Origin: JACQFV01 sp964593585
Lineage (GTDB): Bacteria; Zixibacteria; MSB-5A5; WJJR01
DNA: 64,000 bases
Direction: 5' to 3'
Assembly (NCBI GenBank): GCA_964593585.1
Contig: CAZQIZ010000001.1
Span: 1-64,000 of the forward strand
The stretch's first letter is position 1. Each line of letters begins with the position of its first letter. A program made the position numbers and the translations under genes. Shown piece after piece: positions 32,528 to 41,747 of the stretch. The notes beneath the pieces were generated by a model. That model was not told where the DNA came from. It searched no databases and was given only the letters and a program-made list of their open reading frames with translations.

Positions 32528-34197
32528 TGCGAAACGAACACGAGCCACACACAGACACAGGCGCCGCCGAGGGCCCCAAGGGCCAGCGGCGACGTCCGCG
32601 ACGCCCCCATTGGGAGCCGCCGGTGCAACTGCCGCCGGTGAAAAAAGAAATCATCATCAACGTCGGCGACACCGAAACCCGCATCGCCGTCCTCGAGGAC
32701 GGCAAGCTGGTCGAGCTCTCCTATGAGCGTCCCGATGACATCAAACTCGCCGGCAATATCTACAAGGGCGTGGTCGAATCGGTCCTGCCCGGCATGCAGG
32801 CGGCCTTCGTCCACATCGGCGAGGAACGCACCGCCTTCCTCCACTCCTCCGACATCGGCAAGATGGGAGACGACGAATACGAATCCGACTTGGACGATGA
32901 GGCCGAGACCAAGCGCGAATTGATCAAGAAAGAACGGCACACCGCCATCGAGGACGTGGTCAAGAAAAACCAGGTGATCCTCGTGCAGGTGATCAAGGAA
33001 CCGCTGGGCGCCAAGGGCGCGCGCATCACCACCAACGTCTCGCTGCCCGGACGGTTCGTCGTGCTGGTGCCCGACGACAGCCACGTGCGCGTCTCCAAGC
33101 GCATCGCCAACTGGGCCGAGCGCAAGCGGCTGAAGACCATCCTCGAGCCGCTGCGCCCGCAGGGCTGCGGCCTCATTGCCCGCACCGAGGCCGAAGGCGG
33201 CAACGAGAAGGAATTCAAAAACGACATCAAGCAACTGCTGAAGACCTGGAAGGGGATCGTCAAGGACTTCGAAAAGAAGACCGCCCCCGCCTGCATCTAC
33301 CGCGAAACCGACATCACCGGCGCGATGATGCGCGACATCTTCTCCGAGGATGTCGAACGGCTGATCGTCGACGACAAGAAGCTCTACAAGGAGATGGTCT
33401 CCTACTGCAAGCAGGTCGCGCCGGAACTGAAGGACCGCATCGAGCTCTACGAGGGGGAGGTGCCGACGTTCGATCTGTATGGCATCGAATCGGAAATCGA
33501 GAAGATGATGGAGCGCAAGGTCTGGTTTAAGCGCGGCAGTTATCTGGTGATCGACCAGACCGAGGCGATGGTGACCATCGACGTCAACACCGGACGGTTC
33601 GTCGGCAAGACCAATCAGGAGGACACGATCCTGCGCGCCAATCTGCAGGCGGCGCAGGAGGTGGCGCGGCAGGTGCGCCTGCGCGACATCGGCGGCCTGA
33701 TCATCGTCGATTTCATCGACATGATGCACCATTCCAACCGCAAGCGGGTCTACGAGGAATTCAAACTGGCCTTCGCCCGCGACCGCGCCAAGAACTCGAT
33801 CGCGCCGATCTCCGAGTTCGGCTTGATCGAAATGACCCGCCAGCGGATCCGTCCGCAGTTCATGCTCGCACTCACCGACCCCTGCCCGACCTGCCAAGGC
33901 ACCGGACGGGTCCTTTCGCCCGACACCGTCGCCGCCAAGCTCGAACGCTGGTTTGACCGCGCCCGCGCCGCCACCAACATCAAGCGCTTCCGGCTGGTGG
34001 TCCATCCGACCCAGGCCGAATATCTGCTCGCCGACAAGGAAGCGTGGCTCAAGCGAATCAAGAAATCCAGCAAGTCGGACATCACCGTCGAGACCGATGG
34101 CCTGCTCGGCCCGGACAAGTACCGGATCGTGTCGGTCGACGACGGCATCGACCTGACCGACGCCTTCCATCCGCGCACTACGCGCCAAGGCGGATAG
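32527..34197 (+). CDS. rng: Ribonuclease G / Rne-family endoribonuclease
   Basis: This endoribonuclease processes rRNA ends and decays mRNA. The 556-residue protein has a basic N-terminal extension, an S1 RNA-binding domain (NIYKGVVESVLPGMQAAFVHIG) interrupted by a charged insert (EYESDLDDEAETK), and the catalytic Asp segments VTIDVNTGRFVGK and IIVDFIDMMH. The Zn-link is CPTCQGTGRV. The size fits RNase G rather than the longer RNase E. It is coupled to fmt through an ATGA overlap. Confidence 0.95.
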   Translation: MRNEHEPHTDTGAAEGPKGQRRRPRRPHWEPPVQLPPVKKEIIINVGDTETRIAVLEDGKLVELSYERPDDIKLAGNIYKGVVESVLPGMQAAFVHIGEERTAFLHSSDIGKMGDDEYESDLDDEAETKRELIKKERHTAIEDVVKKNQVILVQVIKEPLGAKGARITTNVSLPGRFVVLVPDDSHVRVSKRIANWAERKRLKTILEPLRPQGCGLIARTEAEGGNEKEFKNDIKQLLKTWKGIVKDFEKKTAPACIYRETDITGAMMRDIFSEDVERLIVDDKKLYKEMVSYCKQVAPELKDRIELYEGEVPTFDLYGIESEIEKMMERKVWFKRGSYLVIDQTEAMVTIDVNTGRFVGKTNQEDTILRANLQAAQEVARQVRLRDIGGLIIVDFIDMMHHSNRKRVYEEFKLAFARDRAKNSIAPISEFGLIEMTRQRIRPQFMLALTDPCPTCQGTGRVLSPDTVAAKLERWFDRARAATNIKRFRLVVHPTQAEYLLADKEAWLKRIKKSSKSDITVETDGLLGPDKYRIVSVDDGIDLTDAFHPRTTRQGG

Positions 34198-34260
34198 CGT
34201 CGCCGGCTCAAGAGCCGCTTCTACGGTCAGGGCGCGGCGCGATTTGGTGTGTGTAGACAA

Positions 34261-34294
34261 AACGGCCCCGCGCTTGTGCGCGGGGCCGTTGAAG
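34261..34294 (-). terminator. Strong terminator hairpin between rng and the convergent foldase gene
   Basis: A 13-bp perfect stem (34261-34273 with 34278-34290) and a 4-base loop lie between the two convergent gene ends. The T-run (TTTTG) occurs on the minus-strand side at 34257-34262, so it mainly serves the foldase gene; it may also slow rng transcription. Confidence 0.75.
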
Positions 34295-34314
34295 TGTTCA
34301 AGTGAAATGGCGGA

Positions 34315-36117
34315 TCAATACTCGCCGGGCAACTGGTAGCGGAAGTCCTCCACGTCGGCGTTGGCGCGCAGTTTGTCATACCACTGCTGGAAGAGCATCT
34401 GCTTTTTGTTGTCCAGCGCCGCGGTCATGATCGAGTCGCGCTTTTCGACATACAACTGCGGATCAGCGGGAGTGTGGTCCATCAGTTGCATCACGCAGGC
34501 GCCGCGTGAGGCCTTGACCACCGGCGAGACTCGTCCGCCGGAGCGGACCAGCGCGAAGGCGGCACCGCGAAAGACCGCATCGTCGCCAATGCCGGGCACC
34601 ATGTCAAATCGGCCGAAGGGGGTGGCGGTCGAATCAACGACCCGGCCGATGCGTTGCGCGACCTCGGCCATCGGCACACCCGCCTGCAGGTCGGGCAGCA
34701 CCCGGTCGAGCACATAGGCGGCCTGGTTCTTGGCGTCGTCGTTGCGCAGACGGGTCATGATGCGGGAGCGGACCTCGGCAAACGGCGCGTACCCGGCCGG
34801 CTCGCGCGCATCGAGCATCGCCACGATGAAGCCGCTGGAAATCTCGAAGACCGAGGAGATGCCCCCCGGCTTGGCCGCAAACGCCCACTGCATGATCGCC
34901 GGCTGACGGCCCAGGAGCGGGAGATCCTGCCCTTTTTCGAAGAAGTTTGTGTTGCGCGGCACCACGCCGTACTGACGGGCCAGCGAATCCAGCGGCGTCT
35001 GCTTCAACTCTTCGGCGAATTGCTCGGCCCGCAGGCGCAAGTCGGAGAGCGTGCCGGTCGAGGGCTCGATGCGGATGAGCACATGCGAGGCCTTCACCTG
35101 CAGCGAATCGCCGACGCCGCGACGTCCTTCGCATTTGATCACATGCACGCCGAACCGGGTGACAACCGGATCGGAGACCTGCCCCGAGTCCATCGCAAAG
35201 GCGACATCCTCGAACTGTTTGACCATCTGCCCCTTGCCGAACCAGCCCAGATCGCCGGTGGGGGAGGAGTTGTCTTCGGAGAACTGCTGGACCAGCGAGA
35301 CAAAATCCTCGCCGCCGCGCGCCCGCTGCGCGACCTGTTCGGCCTCGCGCCGCACTTCGGCGGTGTCGGCCGCCGAGGGCTTGCGGTCAAACTGCACAAA
35401 CTGCAGACGCGCCCGCTCGCCGTGCTTGAACTCCTCGCGGTGGTCGTTGTACCACCGCTCGGCGGTGGCGGTGTCCACCGGCGGCACCGAGTCGAGGTAC
35501 AGCTGCGACGGCACCATGATGTAGCGCACGCGGATCTTCTCGTTGGCGGCCTCGTAGAGCTCCTTCACCTCGGAATCGTCGATCACCGCCGTGGCGGTCA
35601 CATACTCAAACAGCTTCTGCTGCAGCACCCGCGGACGGACCAGCGCCTCGACCTGCAGCCACAGCTGCGGATCGGGATTCGAGTAGGCCTGCAGATACTT
35701 GTTGTAATCGAACTGGCCATTGGTGGTGAAGATCTCCAGCGAACGGATCTCGGCAGGCGGGAACCGGCGCAGATGCTCGGCGAGCTCAGCGTTGGTCACC
35801 TCCAAGCCGAGCTTTTCGGTCCGCTCGCGCAACAGCTGGCTGCCGACCATCTGGTCGAAGACATCCTCGCGCAGACGGGTGGCATCCTCCTCGCTCACAT
35901 CGCCGGCCTGCTGTTGCTGCTGGGCCAGGGCGTTCTGGTAGAGGAAGGAATAGTCGTCCAGACGCAGCTCGGTGCCGTTAACGCTGCCGACCACGCCGCG
36001 CGCGGTGGGACGGGAGGTGAACTCCATCCCCCACGCGAAAATGATCGTTCCCACGAACGCCGCAATGATGATCCAGAGAACCGGCTTCGTGCCCTGCCGC
36101 ATGGCCTTCATCACCAT
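34315..36117 (-). CDS. Membrane-anchored SurA/PpiD-type peptidyl-prolyl isomerase
   Basis: This periplasmic folding factor of about 600 residues has an N-terminal membrane anchor (TKPVLWIIIAAFVGTIIFAWG), a SurA_N-like helical region (DQMVGSQLLRERTEKLGLEVT) and one parvulin domain (ARGGEDFVSLVQQFSEDNSS, GDLGWFGKGQMVKQFEDVAFAM, RFGVHVIKCEGRR). A second diverged rotamase-like region follows. The layout matches PpiD. ATG 36117 is chosen, 10 bases after AAGGAG. An extended -10 promoter lies about 100 bases upstream. Confidence 0.92.
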   Translation of the reverse strand: MVMKAMRQGTKPVLWIIIAAFVGTIIFAWGMEFTSRPTARGVVGSVNGTELRLDDYSFLYQNALAQQQQQAGDVSEEDATRLREDVFDQMVGSQLLRERTEKLGLEVTNAELAEHLRRFPPAEIRSLEIFTTNGQFDYNKYLQAYSNPDPQLWLQVEALVRPRVLQQKLFEYVTATAVIDDSEVKELYEAANEKIRVRYIMVPSQLYLDSVPPVDTATAERWYNDHREEFKHGERARLQFVQFDRKPSAADTAEVRREAEQVAQRARGGEDFVSLVQQFSEDNSSPTGDLGWFGKGQMVKQFEDVAFAMDSGQVSDPVVTRFGVHVIKCEGRRGVGDSLQVKASHVLIRIEPSTGTLSDLRLRAEQFAEELKQTPLDSLARQYGVVPRNTNFFEKGQDLPLLGRQPAIMQWAFAAKPGGISSVFEISSGFIVAMLDAREPAGYAPFAEVRSRIMTRLRNDDAKNQAAYVLDRVLPDLQAGVPMAEVAQRIGRVVDSTATPFGRFDMVPGIGDDAVFRGAAFALVRSGGRVSPVVKASRGACVMQLMDHTPADPQLYVEKRDSIMTAALDNKKQMLFQQWYDKLRANADVEDFRYQLPGEY

Positions 36118-36211
36118 GACACACAATCTCCTTGAGAGTCACCGTCCGTTGCGAACGGGCTTTTAGTCAGTATCGGCTCCGGGGGGTCTCCCCAAAAGAG
36201 CCAAGACAACC

Positions 36212-36220
36212 AGTATAACA
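36212..36220 (-). promoter_or_regulatory. Extended -10 promoter of the PpiD-like gene
   Basis: On the minus strand TGTTATACT matches the extended -10 form. The nearest -35-like element, TTGATG, lies 20 bases further upstream, so the extended -10 probably carries recognition. Confidence 0.5.
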
Positions 36221-36282
36221 CATATCTCATTGGAATTCATCAACATTTAAGCCCACGCCGGCATGCCCCGACACGGATTTCA

Positions 36283-36311
36283 TTGACAGCCGACCGCCGC
36301 CGATCTATGGT
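36283..36311 (+). promoter_or_regulatory. Promoter of the M23 peptidase gene, with almost no leader
   Basis: TTGACA (36283-36288) and TATGGT (36306-36311) are 17 bases apart. Initiation 6-8 bases downstream would start at about 36318, only a few bases before the ATG at 36321. Confidence 0.5.
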
Positions 36312-36320
36312 CCGGTGGGG

Positions 36321-38282
36321 ATGGGGCATCGTCTCTTCATCTTGTCAGTCATGGTTTTGGCCACCGGCGCCTCGGTTTGGGCCGGAGATGTCCCTGGTCG
36401 GTATGTCTGGCCAATCGCCAATTATACCAATCTCTCCGCCGGTTTCTGCGACTTCCGCACCCGCCATTACCATGGTGGAATTGACGTATCCACCAACGGC
36501 CAGGAGGGCTTGGAGGTCCGTGCCGCTGATTCGGGCTGGGTGGAACGGGTCTCGGTCGGCTACTGGGGATACGGTAAGGCGGTCTATCTGCACCTGGCCG
36601 ATGGACGGATGGCGGTGTACGGCCACCTCTCGGAACTGGGGGACAAAATCCGCGAGTATGTCGAAGCCGAGCAGTACAAGACCCAACGCTACCAGCAGAA
36701 TCTCTACCCGCCGCCGGGGCATCTCCCGATCGCGCGCGGGGAGGTGATCGCCTACTCCGGCCAGACCGGCGCCGGCCCGCCGCACCTGCACTTCGAAATC
36801 CGCACCGGAGACAACAAGCCGCTCAATCCGCTGGCCTTCTTCGACAAGACCGACAAGATCAAGCCGTCACTCTACTCCGTCACGATCACGCCGATTCAAC
36901 CGTCCGACTTGGAGACGCCACCCTCGACCGTGGGCGGATCGCTATTGCCCAAGACGTATTCGTTGCAGAAGGGGAAACTGACGGCCTCCCCGACCGTGAG
37001 CGGCACTGTCGGCATCTCGATCCTGGCCGATGACAACATCGATGCCCCCCGCTGGACGATGTCGGCCTACAGCCACCGGCTGCTTGTCAACGGCGTCGAA
37101 ATCGGCGAAGTGCGTTACGACTCGATCAACTACGACCACACCCGTCAGATCGAAATCGAGCGGCAGTATGACCCCGACGGCGGCCTGTCGCCGCGTGCGG
37201 TCAATCTGTTCAGACGCGAGCACAACATCCTCTGGCATTACCATGGCTTCCGCGACGATGGCATCCTCTCCGCGGCCACCGGACTTAAGCCGGGCAAGAA
37301 CGAAGTCCGCATTGAGGTGGCCGACAGGGGCGGGCATGAGAACTCGGTCACCTTCACCCTGGAGCTGGCCGACAGCGCCGGCAGCGCATCATTGCCCGAG
37401 ACACCGACAGAAATCACGACTATTCCCGTCTGGGGCGGCGCGGTGATTCTGGCGCCTGTCTCTTCGACCGCCCCCGATCTCTCGCTGGATGCCGACGGTG
37501 ATCGTCCCATTCGCCATTGGCTGAAAGGGAAGGACGGCTGGCAGGCCTGGTTGCCCGCGAGCGCCGGCGTGGACCGTCTCTGGCAGTCTAGGGGCGCAGA
37601 TCTGCCCCGCCAGCCGGTGCCGCTGGGGTGGCGGCCGATTCGCAGCGAAGATGGCGGTCTGGTGGCCAGCGAGGATGGCCGCGCATCGGTGACGCTGGCC
37701 GCCGGCGATCTCTACACCGCGGGATTCTGGGCCCTGCGGCGCGGCGAGCCCGGCCCGAAATCGCGGGCACTGACGCCGCTTTACACCCTGGCCCCGCGCG
37801 ACATCCCCTTGGCCCGCGATGCCCGTCTCCAGATCGATCTTCCGCGGACCGACATCGCGCTCGAGAAACTGGCGATCTACCGCGCCGGCGGCGGTTGGTC
37901 GTTCGAGGGACGCCAAATCGACACGCTGCACCGCGCGTTGGCTGCCACCATTCGCAGCGCCGGCACATTTGCCATTCTCGCCGACCGCACCGCGCCGGTG
38001 ATCGCCAAAGTCACCCCGACCGGCGAGTCGTCCCTGAAGGAACGTCGTCCGACAATCCGCTTCGAGGTCTCCGACAATCTCTCCGGCATCGGCTCCGATG
38101 AGGATCTGCGGCTGACCGTGGATGGCCAGTGGGTGCCGGTCGAGTATGATCCCGATCTGCGCGCCGCCAAGGCCCGTCCGCGCTGGACTCTTGATCCCGG
38201 CACACATACCGTCGAGATTGTGGCCCGTGACCGCTGCGGCAATGAGGCCCGTTTCACCCGCACGCTGACGATTCGGAAATAG
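36321..38282 (+). CDS. M23 family metallopeptidase with signal peptide
   Basis: This secreted peptidoglycan endopeptidase or LytM-like regulator has about 653 residues. A signal peptide (HRLFILSVMVLATGASVWA) is followed at once by the M23 domain: HYHGGIDVS supplies a zinc His and Asp, then MAVYGHLSEL, and HLHFEI supplies the last zinc ligand. The remaining 450 residues look like beta-sandwich domains (SLYSVTITPI, DNLSGIGSDEDLRLTVDG), a layout seen in FCB-type bacteria. An upstream in-frame GTG at 36315 is an alternative start. A promoter sits so close that the mRNA may be leaderless. Confidence 0.88.
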   Translation: MGHRLFILSVMVLATGASVWAGDVPGRYVWPIANYTNLSAGFCDFRTRHYHGGIDVSTNGQEGLEVRAADSGWVERVSVGYWGYGKAVYLHLADGRMAVYGHLSELGDKIREYVEAEQYKTQRYQQNLYPPPGHLPIARGEVIAYSGQTGAGPPHLHFEIRTGDNKPLNPLAFFDKTDKIKPSLYSVTITPIQPSDLETPPSTVGGSLLPKTYSLQKGKLTASPTVSGTVGISILADDNIDAPRWTMSAYSHRLLVNGVEIGEVRYDSINYDHTRQIEIERQYDPDGGLSPRAVNLFRREHNILWHYHGFRDDGILSAATGLKPGKNEVRIEVADRGGHENSVTFTLELADSAGSASLPETPTEITTIPVWGGAVILAPVSSTAPDLSLDADGDRPIRHWLKGKDGWQAWLPASAGVDRLWQSRGADLPRQPVPLGWRPIRSEDGGLVASEDGRASVTLAAGDLYTAGFWALRRGEPGPKSRALTPLYTLAPRDIPLARDARLQIDLPRTDIALEKLAIYRAGGGWSFEGRQIDTLHRALAATIRSAGTFAILADRTAPVIAKVTPTGESSLKERRPTIRFEVSDNLSGIGSDEDLRLTVDGQWVPVEYDPDLRAAKARPRWTLDPGTHTVEIVARDRCGNEARFTRTLTIRK

Positions 38283-38289
38283 GACCCGC

Positions 38290-38985
38290 ATGTTCCCCCT
38301 GCACGATGACAACCCGACCCGTAGGGTGCCGATTTTCACCTATGCTCTGATCGCGGCAAATGTGCTCGTCTTCCTTTATCAGTTTCTCCAGCCCGATCAG
38401 GGGGAGCGGATCGCGATTCAGTTCGGCTTCATCCCGGCGGAGCTGACCCAGGGGATCGAACTGACGCCGCAGGCGCATTTCCCGGCGCTGGGCACAATCT
38501 TCACCAGCATGTTTCTGCACGGTGGCTGGATGCACCTGATCGGCAACATGCTCTACCTGTGGATCTTCGGGAACAACATCGAGGACCTGCTCGGACCGAT
38601 CTGGTTTCTCATCTTCTACCTGCTTTCCGGCGTCGGGGCGGTCATGCTCTTTGTCGCCACCGGACCCAACACGACCGTGCCGCTGGTGGGGGCCTCCGGG
38701 GCAATCTCCGGGGTGTTGGGGCTATATGCGATCAAGTTTCCCGGGGCGCGTGTGCTGACCGCGATTGTCTTTGGCTTCTTCATCCGCACGGTCTGGATTC
38801 CGGCCATGGTGGTGCTGGGGCTGTGGTTCCTGATGCAGATGCTCTTCGCCTTCGCCTCGGCCGGCAACGAGTCCGCAGGCGGCGTGGCCTACATGGCCCA
38901 TGTCGGCGGCTTCCTGGTCGGCTTGCTGGCGGCGCTGGTGGTGCGCCGTCCCCAGTCGGCCTGGTCGCGCCACGAATGGCAATAG
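38290..38985 (+). CDS. Rhomboid family intramembrane serine protease
   Basis: The 231-residue membrane protein has six or so helices and the rhomboid catalytic set: HGGWMHLIGNMLYLWIFGNNIED (L1/TM2 region), GASGAISGVLG with the nucleophile Ser, and the His of AHVGGFLVG. It would cleave membrane-anchored substrates within the bilayer. The N-terminal FPLHDDNPTRRVPIFTYALI start is typical of the widespread bacterial rhomboids. It begins 8 bases after the M23 gene stop, so the two are probably co-transcribed. Confidence 0.94.
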   Translation: MFPLHDDNPTRRVPIFTYALIAANVLVFLYQFLQPDQGERIAIQFGFIPAELTQGIELTPQAHFPALGTIFTSMFLHGGWMHLIGNMLYLWIFGNNIEDLLGPIWFLIFYLLSGVGAVMLFVATGPNTTVPLVGASGAISGVLGLYAIKFPGARVLTAIVFGFFIRTVWIPAMVVLGLWFLMQMLFAFASAGNESAGGVAYMAHVGGFLVGLLAALVVRRPQSAWSRHEWQ

Positions 38986-39072
38986 CATCTCCGCGCCCGC
39001 AACTTCTGACTGTCCCCCTCTGTCTTTTTCCCTCAAAGTGCTTATCTTACTTGGTTTAGAGGCGGAACAACC

Positions 39073-40026
39073 ATGCTGAGCAATGTCAAAACCGCGGTGG
39101 TGGCTCTAGGGGGAAATGCGATCTCGCGCAAGGACCTGCCCGACACCATCGCCAATCAATTCCGGCTGACACGCGAGTCGCTGACCGCGATTGTCCCGCT
39201 CATTCGGGCCGGCTACAACCTCGCGATCTCCCACGGCAATGGCCCGCAGGTGGGCAATGCGATCCTGCGCGTGGAGCTGGCGCGCGACCGCACCCCGGTC
39301 CTGCCGATCGGCATCTGCGTCGCCGACACCGAAGGCGGCATCGGTTACATGATCGCTCAGTCGCTGCAAAACCGGCTACTGCGTGAAAACATTAAGCGTC
39401 CGGTGGCGACCATTGTCACCCAAGTGGTGGTCGACCGCAACGATCCGGCGATGGCCAACCCGACAAAGTTCATCGGGCAGTTCTATACCGAGGAGGATGC
39501 CCGTCGGTTTGCCGCCGAGCGCGGCTGGACGGTCAAGCAGGATGGCGATCGTGGCTGGCGGCGGGTGGTGGGTTCGCCGATTCCGCAGTCGATTGTGGAG
39601 GGGGATGTCATCCGCGCCATGGTCGAGAATGGCGTGATCGTCATCGCCGCCGGCGGCGGCGGCATTCCGGTCTACATTGAAGACGATGGCACCTACGAAG
39701 GTGTCGACGTGGTGGTGGACAAGGACCGGGCCTCGGCCGTGCTGGGGCAGGCGATCGGCGCCGAGTTGCTGCTGATTCTCACCGCGGTGGACCGCGTCGC
39801 CATCAATTTCGGCAAACCCAATCAGCAGTTCCTGCCGAAGATGTCCTTACGCGAGGCGCGTCAGTATCTGGCCGAAGGACATTTCCCCGACGGGAGCATG
39901 GGCCCGAAGATCGAGGCCGCAATCCAGTTTCTCGAGGCCGGGGGCAAGAAGGTCCTCATCACCTCGATCGAGAAAGCCGATGCGGCCCTGCGCCAGCAGG
40001 ACGGCACCTGGATTCTGCCTGATTGA
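39073..40026 (+). CDS. arcC: Carbamate kinase
   Basis: The enzyme makes ATP from carbamoyl phosphate in arginine or agmatine breakdown, or runs in reverse. The 317-residue protein begins with VVALGGNAI and has SHGNGPQVGN, the family EAVIDKD-type segment (VDVVVDKDRASAVLGQAIGAE) and the C-terminal GSMGPKIEAAIQFLEAGGKK. All conserved substrate-binding parts are present. The partner genes arginine deiminase and ornithine carbamoyltransferase are not in the window, so its pathway here is unclear. Confidence 0.94.
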   Translation: MLSNVKTAVVALGGNAISRKDLPDTIANQFRLTRESLTAIVPLIRAGYNLAISHGNGPQVGNAILRVELARDRTPVLPIGICVADTEGGIGYMIAQSLQNRLLRENIKRPVATIVTQVVVDRNDPAMANPTKFIGQFYTEEDARRFAAERGWTVKQDGDRGWRRVVGSPIPQSIVEGDVIRAMVENGVIVIAAGGGGIPVYIEDDGTYEGVDVVVDKDRASAVLGQAIGAELLLILTAVDRVAINFGKPNQQFLPKMSLREARQYLAEGHFPDGSMGPKIEAAIQFLEAGGKKVLITSIEKADAALRQQDGTWILPD

Positions 40027-40060
40027 GCAGAGCGACAGCGGCCAATAACGAACAACATAG

Positions 40061-40187
40061 CGTCGCCCTCCCGTTCGCTCCGTGAGCTACAATTCCGGGA
40101 GGGCGAGGCTTCCGCCGAGCCTGCACTTTTTCCGGTCGCGACCACAGTCAGGCTCCGCACCTTCGGGCGTCGCCCTCCCGTTCGCTA
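40061..40187. repeat. Dispersed GC-rich repeat cluster after arcC
   Basis: The 240-base gap holds a direct repeat CGTCGCCCTCCCGTTCGCT (starting at 40061 and 40169) flanking one copy of the window-wide element GGGCGAGGCTTCCGCCGAGCC (40097-40124). No gene or promoter stands out. Confidence 0.65.
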
Positions 40188-40266
40188 CGTTAACCACACT
40201 CTCGGTAAGGCGACCCGCCGCGCAAATCCTATAGGGCAGCGGCCTTCCAAGCCCTTAATTTCCGCT

Positions 40267-41634
40267 GTGGCACAGCCCTCTTCCCATCCCGCCTGGCTGG
40301 CGGACCTGCTGGCCGAAGGCGATGTCTATGAAGTCGGCGGCTCGGTGCGCGACTCGCTTTTGGCGGCGCAACGGGGGGAAGACCCGCCGGCCAAGGACCG
40401 CGACTTCCTCATCCGCCGCATCGGCATCGACCGTCTGCAGGAGATCCTCGGCCGTCATGGCGCAGTCAACCTGGTCGGACGCTTCTTTGGCGTGATCAAG
40501 TTCACGCCGCGCGGGACCGGGGAGACCTATGATCTGTCGCTGCCGCGGCTGGAGAAATCCTATGGCGCCGGCCACACCGACTTTCATGTCGACTTCGATC
40601 CGGAATTGCCGGTCGAACGTGATCTCGGACGGCGCGACTTTACCATCAATGCCATCGCCCGCGACCTGCGCACCGGCGCGCTGATCGACGTGTTCAAAGG
40701 ACAGGCCGATCTCGAGGCCCGGCAGTTGCGGATGGTGTTTCCCACCGCGTTCATCGAGGATCCGTTGCGGATGCTGCGCGGCGTGCAATTTGCCGCGCGC
40801 TTCGATCTCACCATCGAGCCGGCCACCTTCAATGCGATCCGCGATTCGGCGGACTTGATTCAGACCGTTTCTCCCGAACGCGCCGCCGAGGAGCTAAACA
40901 AGCTGCTTGAGTTGGCGAAACGCCCATCGCGCGGCTTTCTGCTCATGCAGGAGCTGGGTCTGCTCAAGTACATCCTGCCGGAACTGGAGGCCACCGTCGG
41001 GGTCACCCAACCCGGACCGTATCACGTCTGGCCGGTCTTCGAGCACACGCTGGTCTGTATCGATGCCGCCCCGCCGCGGCTCAATGTCCGCTGGGCCTGT
41101 CTGCTTCACGACATCAACAAGCCGCAGTGCCGTGTGGTGGAGGAGGACCGTGCGACCTTCTACGGCCACGACAAAATGGGTGCCCGCACCGCCAAGCGCG
41201 TGTTGCAGCGTCTGCGCTACTCGAACGATTTCATCGACCAGGTGACCACGCTGGTCGACAAGCACATGTTCACCACGCAGGTGACCGACAAGGGGATGCG
41301 CCGTTTGGTGCGCCGTGTCGGCACCGACTTGATTTTCGATCTGCTCGATTTGCGCCGCGCCGATGTCTATGCGCAGGGCAAGGGGGGAAGCACCGATGAT
41401 GTCGATGAACTGGAAGCGCGCATCCGCGCCGAAATCGACAAGAAAAGCCCCTTCGGCCTGAAGGATTTGGCCGTCAATGGCAGCGACTTGATCGGCGAAT
41501 TGGGGATGACTCCCGGCCCGGAAATCGGGCGTATTCTCAACCAACTCCTCGAAGTCGTCCTCGATGACCCGGCGCAGAACACGCGTGAGACGCTGTTGGC
41601 TGAGGCGCGTAAGCTGCTGTCCGCCAAAATGTAA
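40267..41634 (+). CDS. CCA-adding enzyme / poly(A) polymerase family protein with HD domain
   Basis: This class II nucleotidyltransferase has 455 residues. The head domain has GGSVRDSLL followed by a catalytic DxD-type pair (KDRDFLIRR), then RDFTINAIARDL and the RMLRGVQFAARF neck motif. The C-terminal HD phosphohydrolase-like domain shows CLLHDINKP. The family includes the tRNA CCA-adding enzyme and bacterial poly(A) polymerase, which sequence alone separates poorly. The tRNAs in the window lack encoded CCA, so a CCA enzyme is required somewhere. A GTG start without a clear ribosome site is used. Confidence 0.88.
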   Translation: MAQPSSHPAWLADLLAEGDVYEVGGSVRDSLLAAQRGEDPPAKDRDFLIRRIGIDRLQEILGRHGAVNLVGRFFGVIKFTPRGTGETYDLSLPRLEKSYGAGHTDFHVDFDPELPVERDLGRRDFTINAIARDLRTGALIDVFKGQADLEARQLRMVFPTAFIEDPLRMLRGVQFAARFDLTIEPATFNAIRDSADLIQTVSPERAAEELNKLLELAKRPSRGFLLMQELGLLKYILPELEATVGVTQPGPYHVWPVFEHTLVCIDAAPPRLNVRWACLLHDINKPQCRVVEEDRATFYGHDKMGARTAKRVLQRLRYSNDFIDQVTTLVDKHMFTTQVTDKGMRRLVRRVGTDLIFDLLDLRRADVYAQGKGGSTDDVDELEARIRAEIDKKSPFGLKDLAVNGSDLIGELGMTPGPEIGRILNQLLEVVLDDPAQNTRETLLAEARKLLSAKM

Positions 41635-41673
41635 TCTGTCTGACAGACCCGGCGGCTTTTGACAGGAATCCTG

Positions 41674-41702
41674 TTGTTGTCGTCGGATTTCGGCTCTACA
41701 TT
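41674..41702 (+). promoter_or_regulatory. Likely promoter of sucC-sucD
   Basis: TTGTTG (41674-41679) and TACATT (41697-41702) are separated by 17 bases and lie about 45 bases before the sucC start. The -35 element is only a partial match. Confidence 0.45.
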
Positions 41703-41747
41703 GCGCACCCCGCTTGACTGAAGTTGGGCCGGGAGCAGGGAGACCGC

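Noticed and set aside
32317..34260. A 647-codon minus-strand frame opposite rng
   Set aside because: It is a shadow of the rng coding strand; RNase G motifs are unmistakable on the plus strand.
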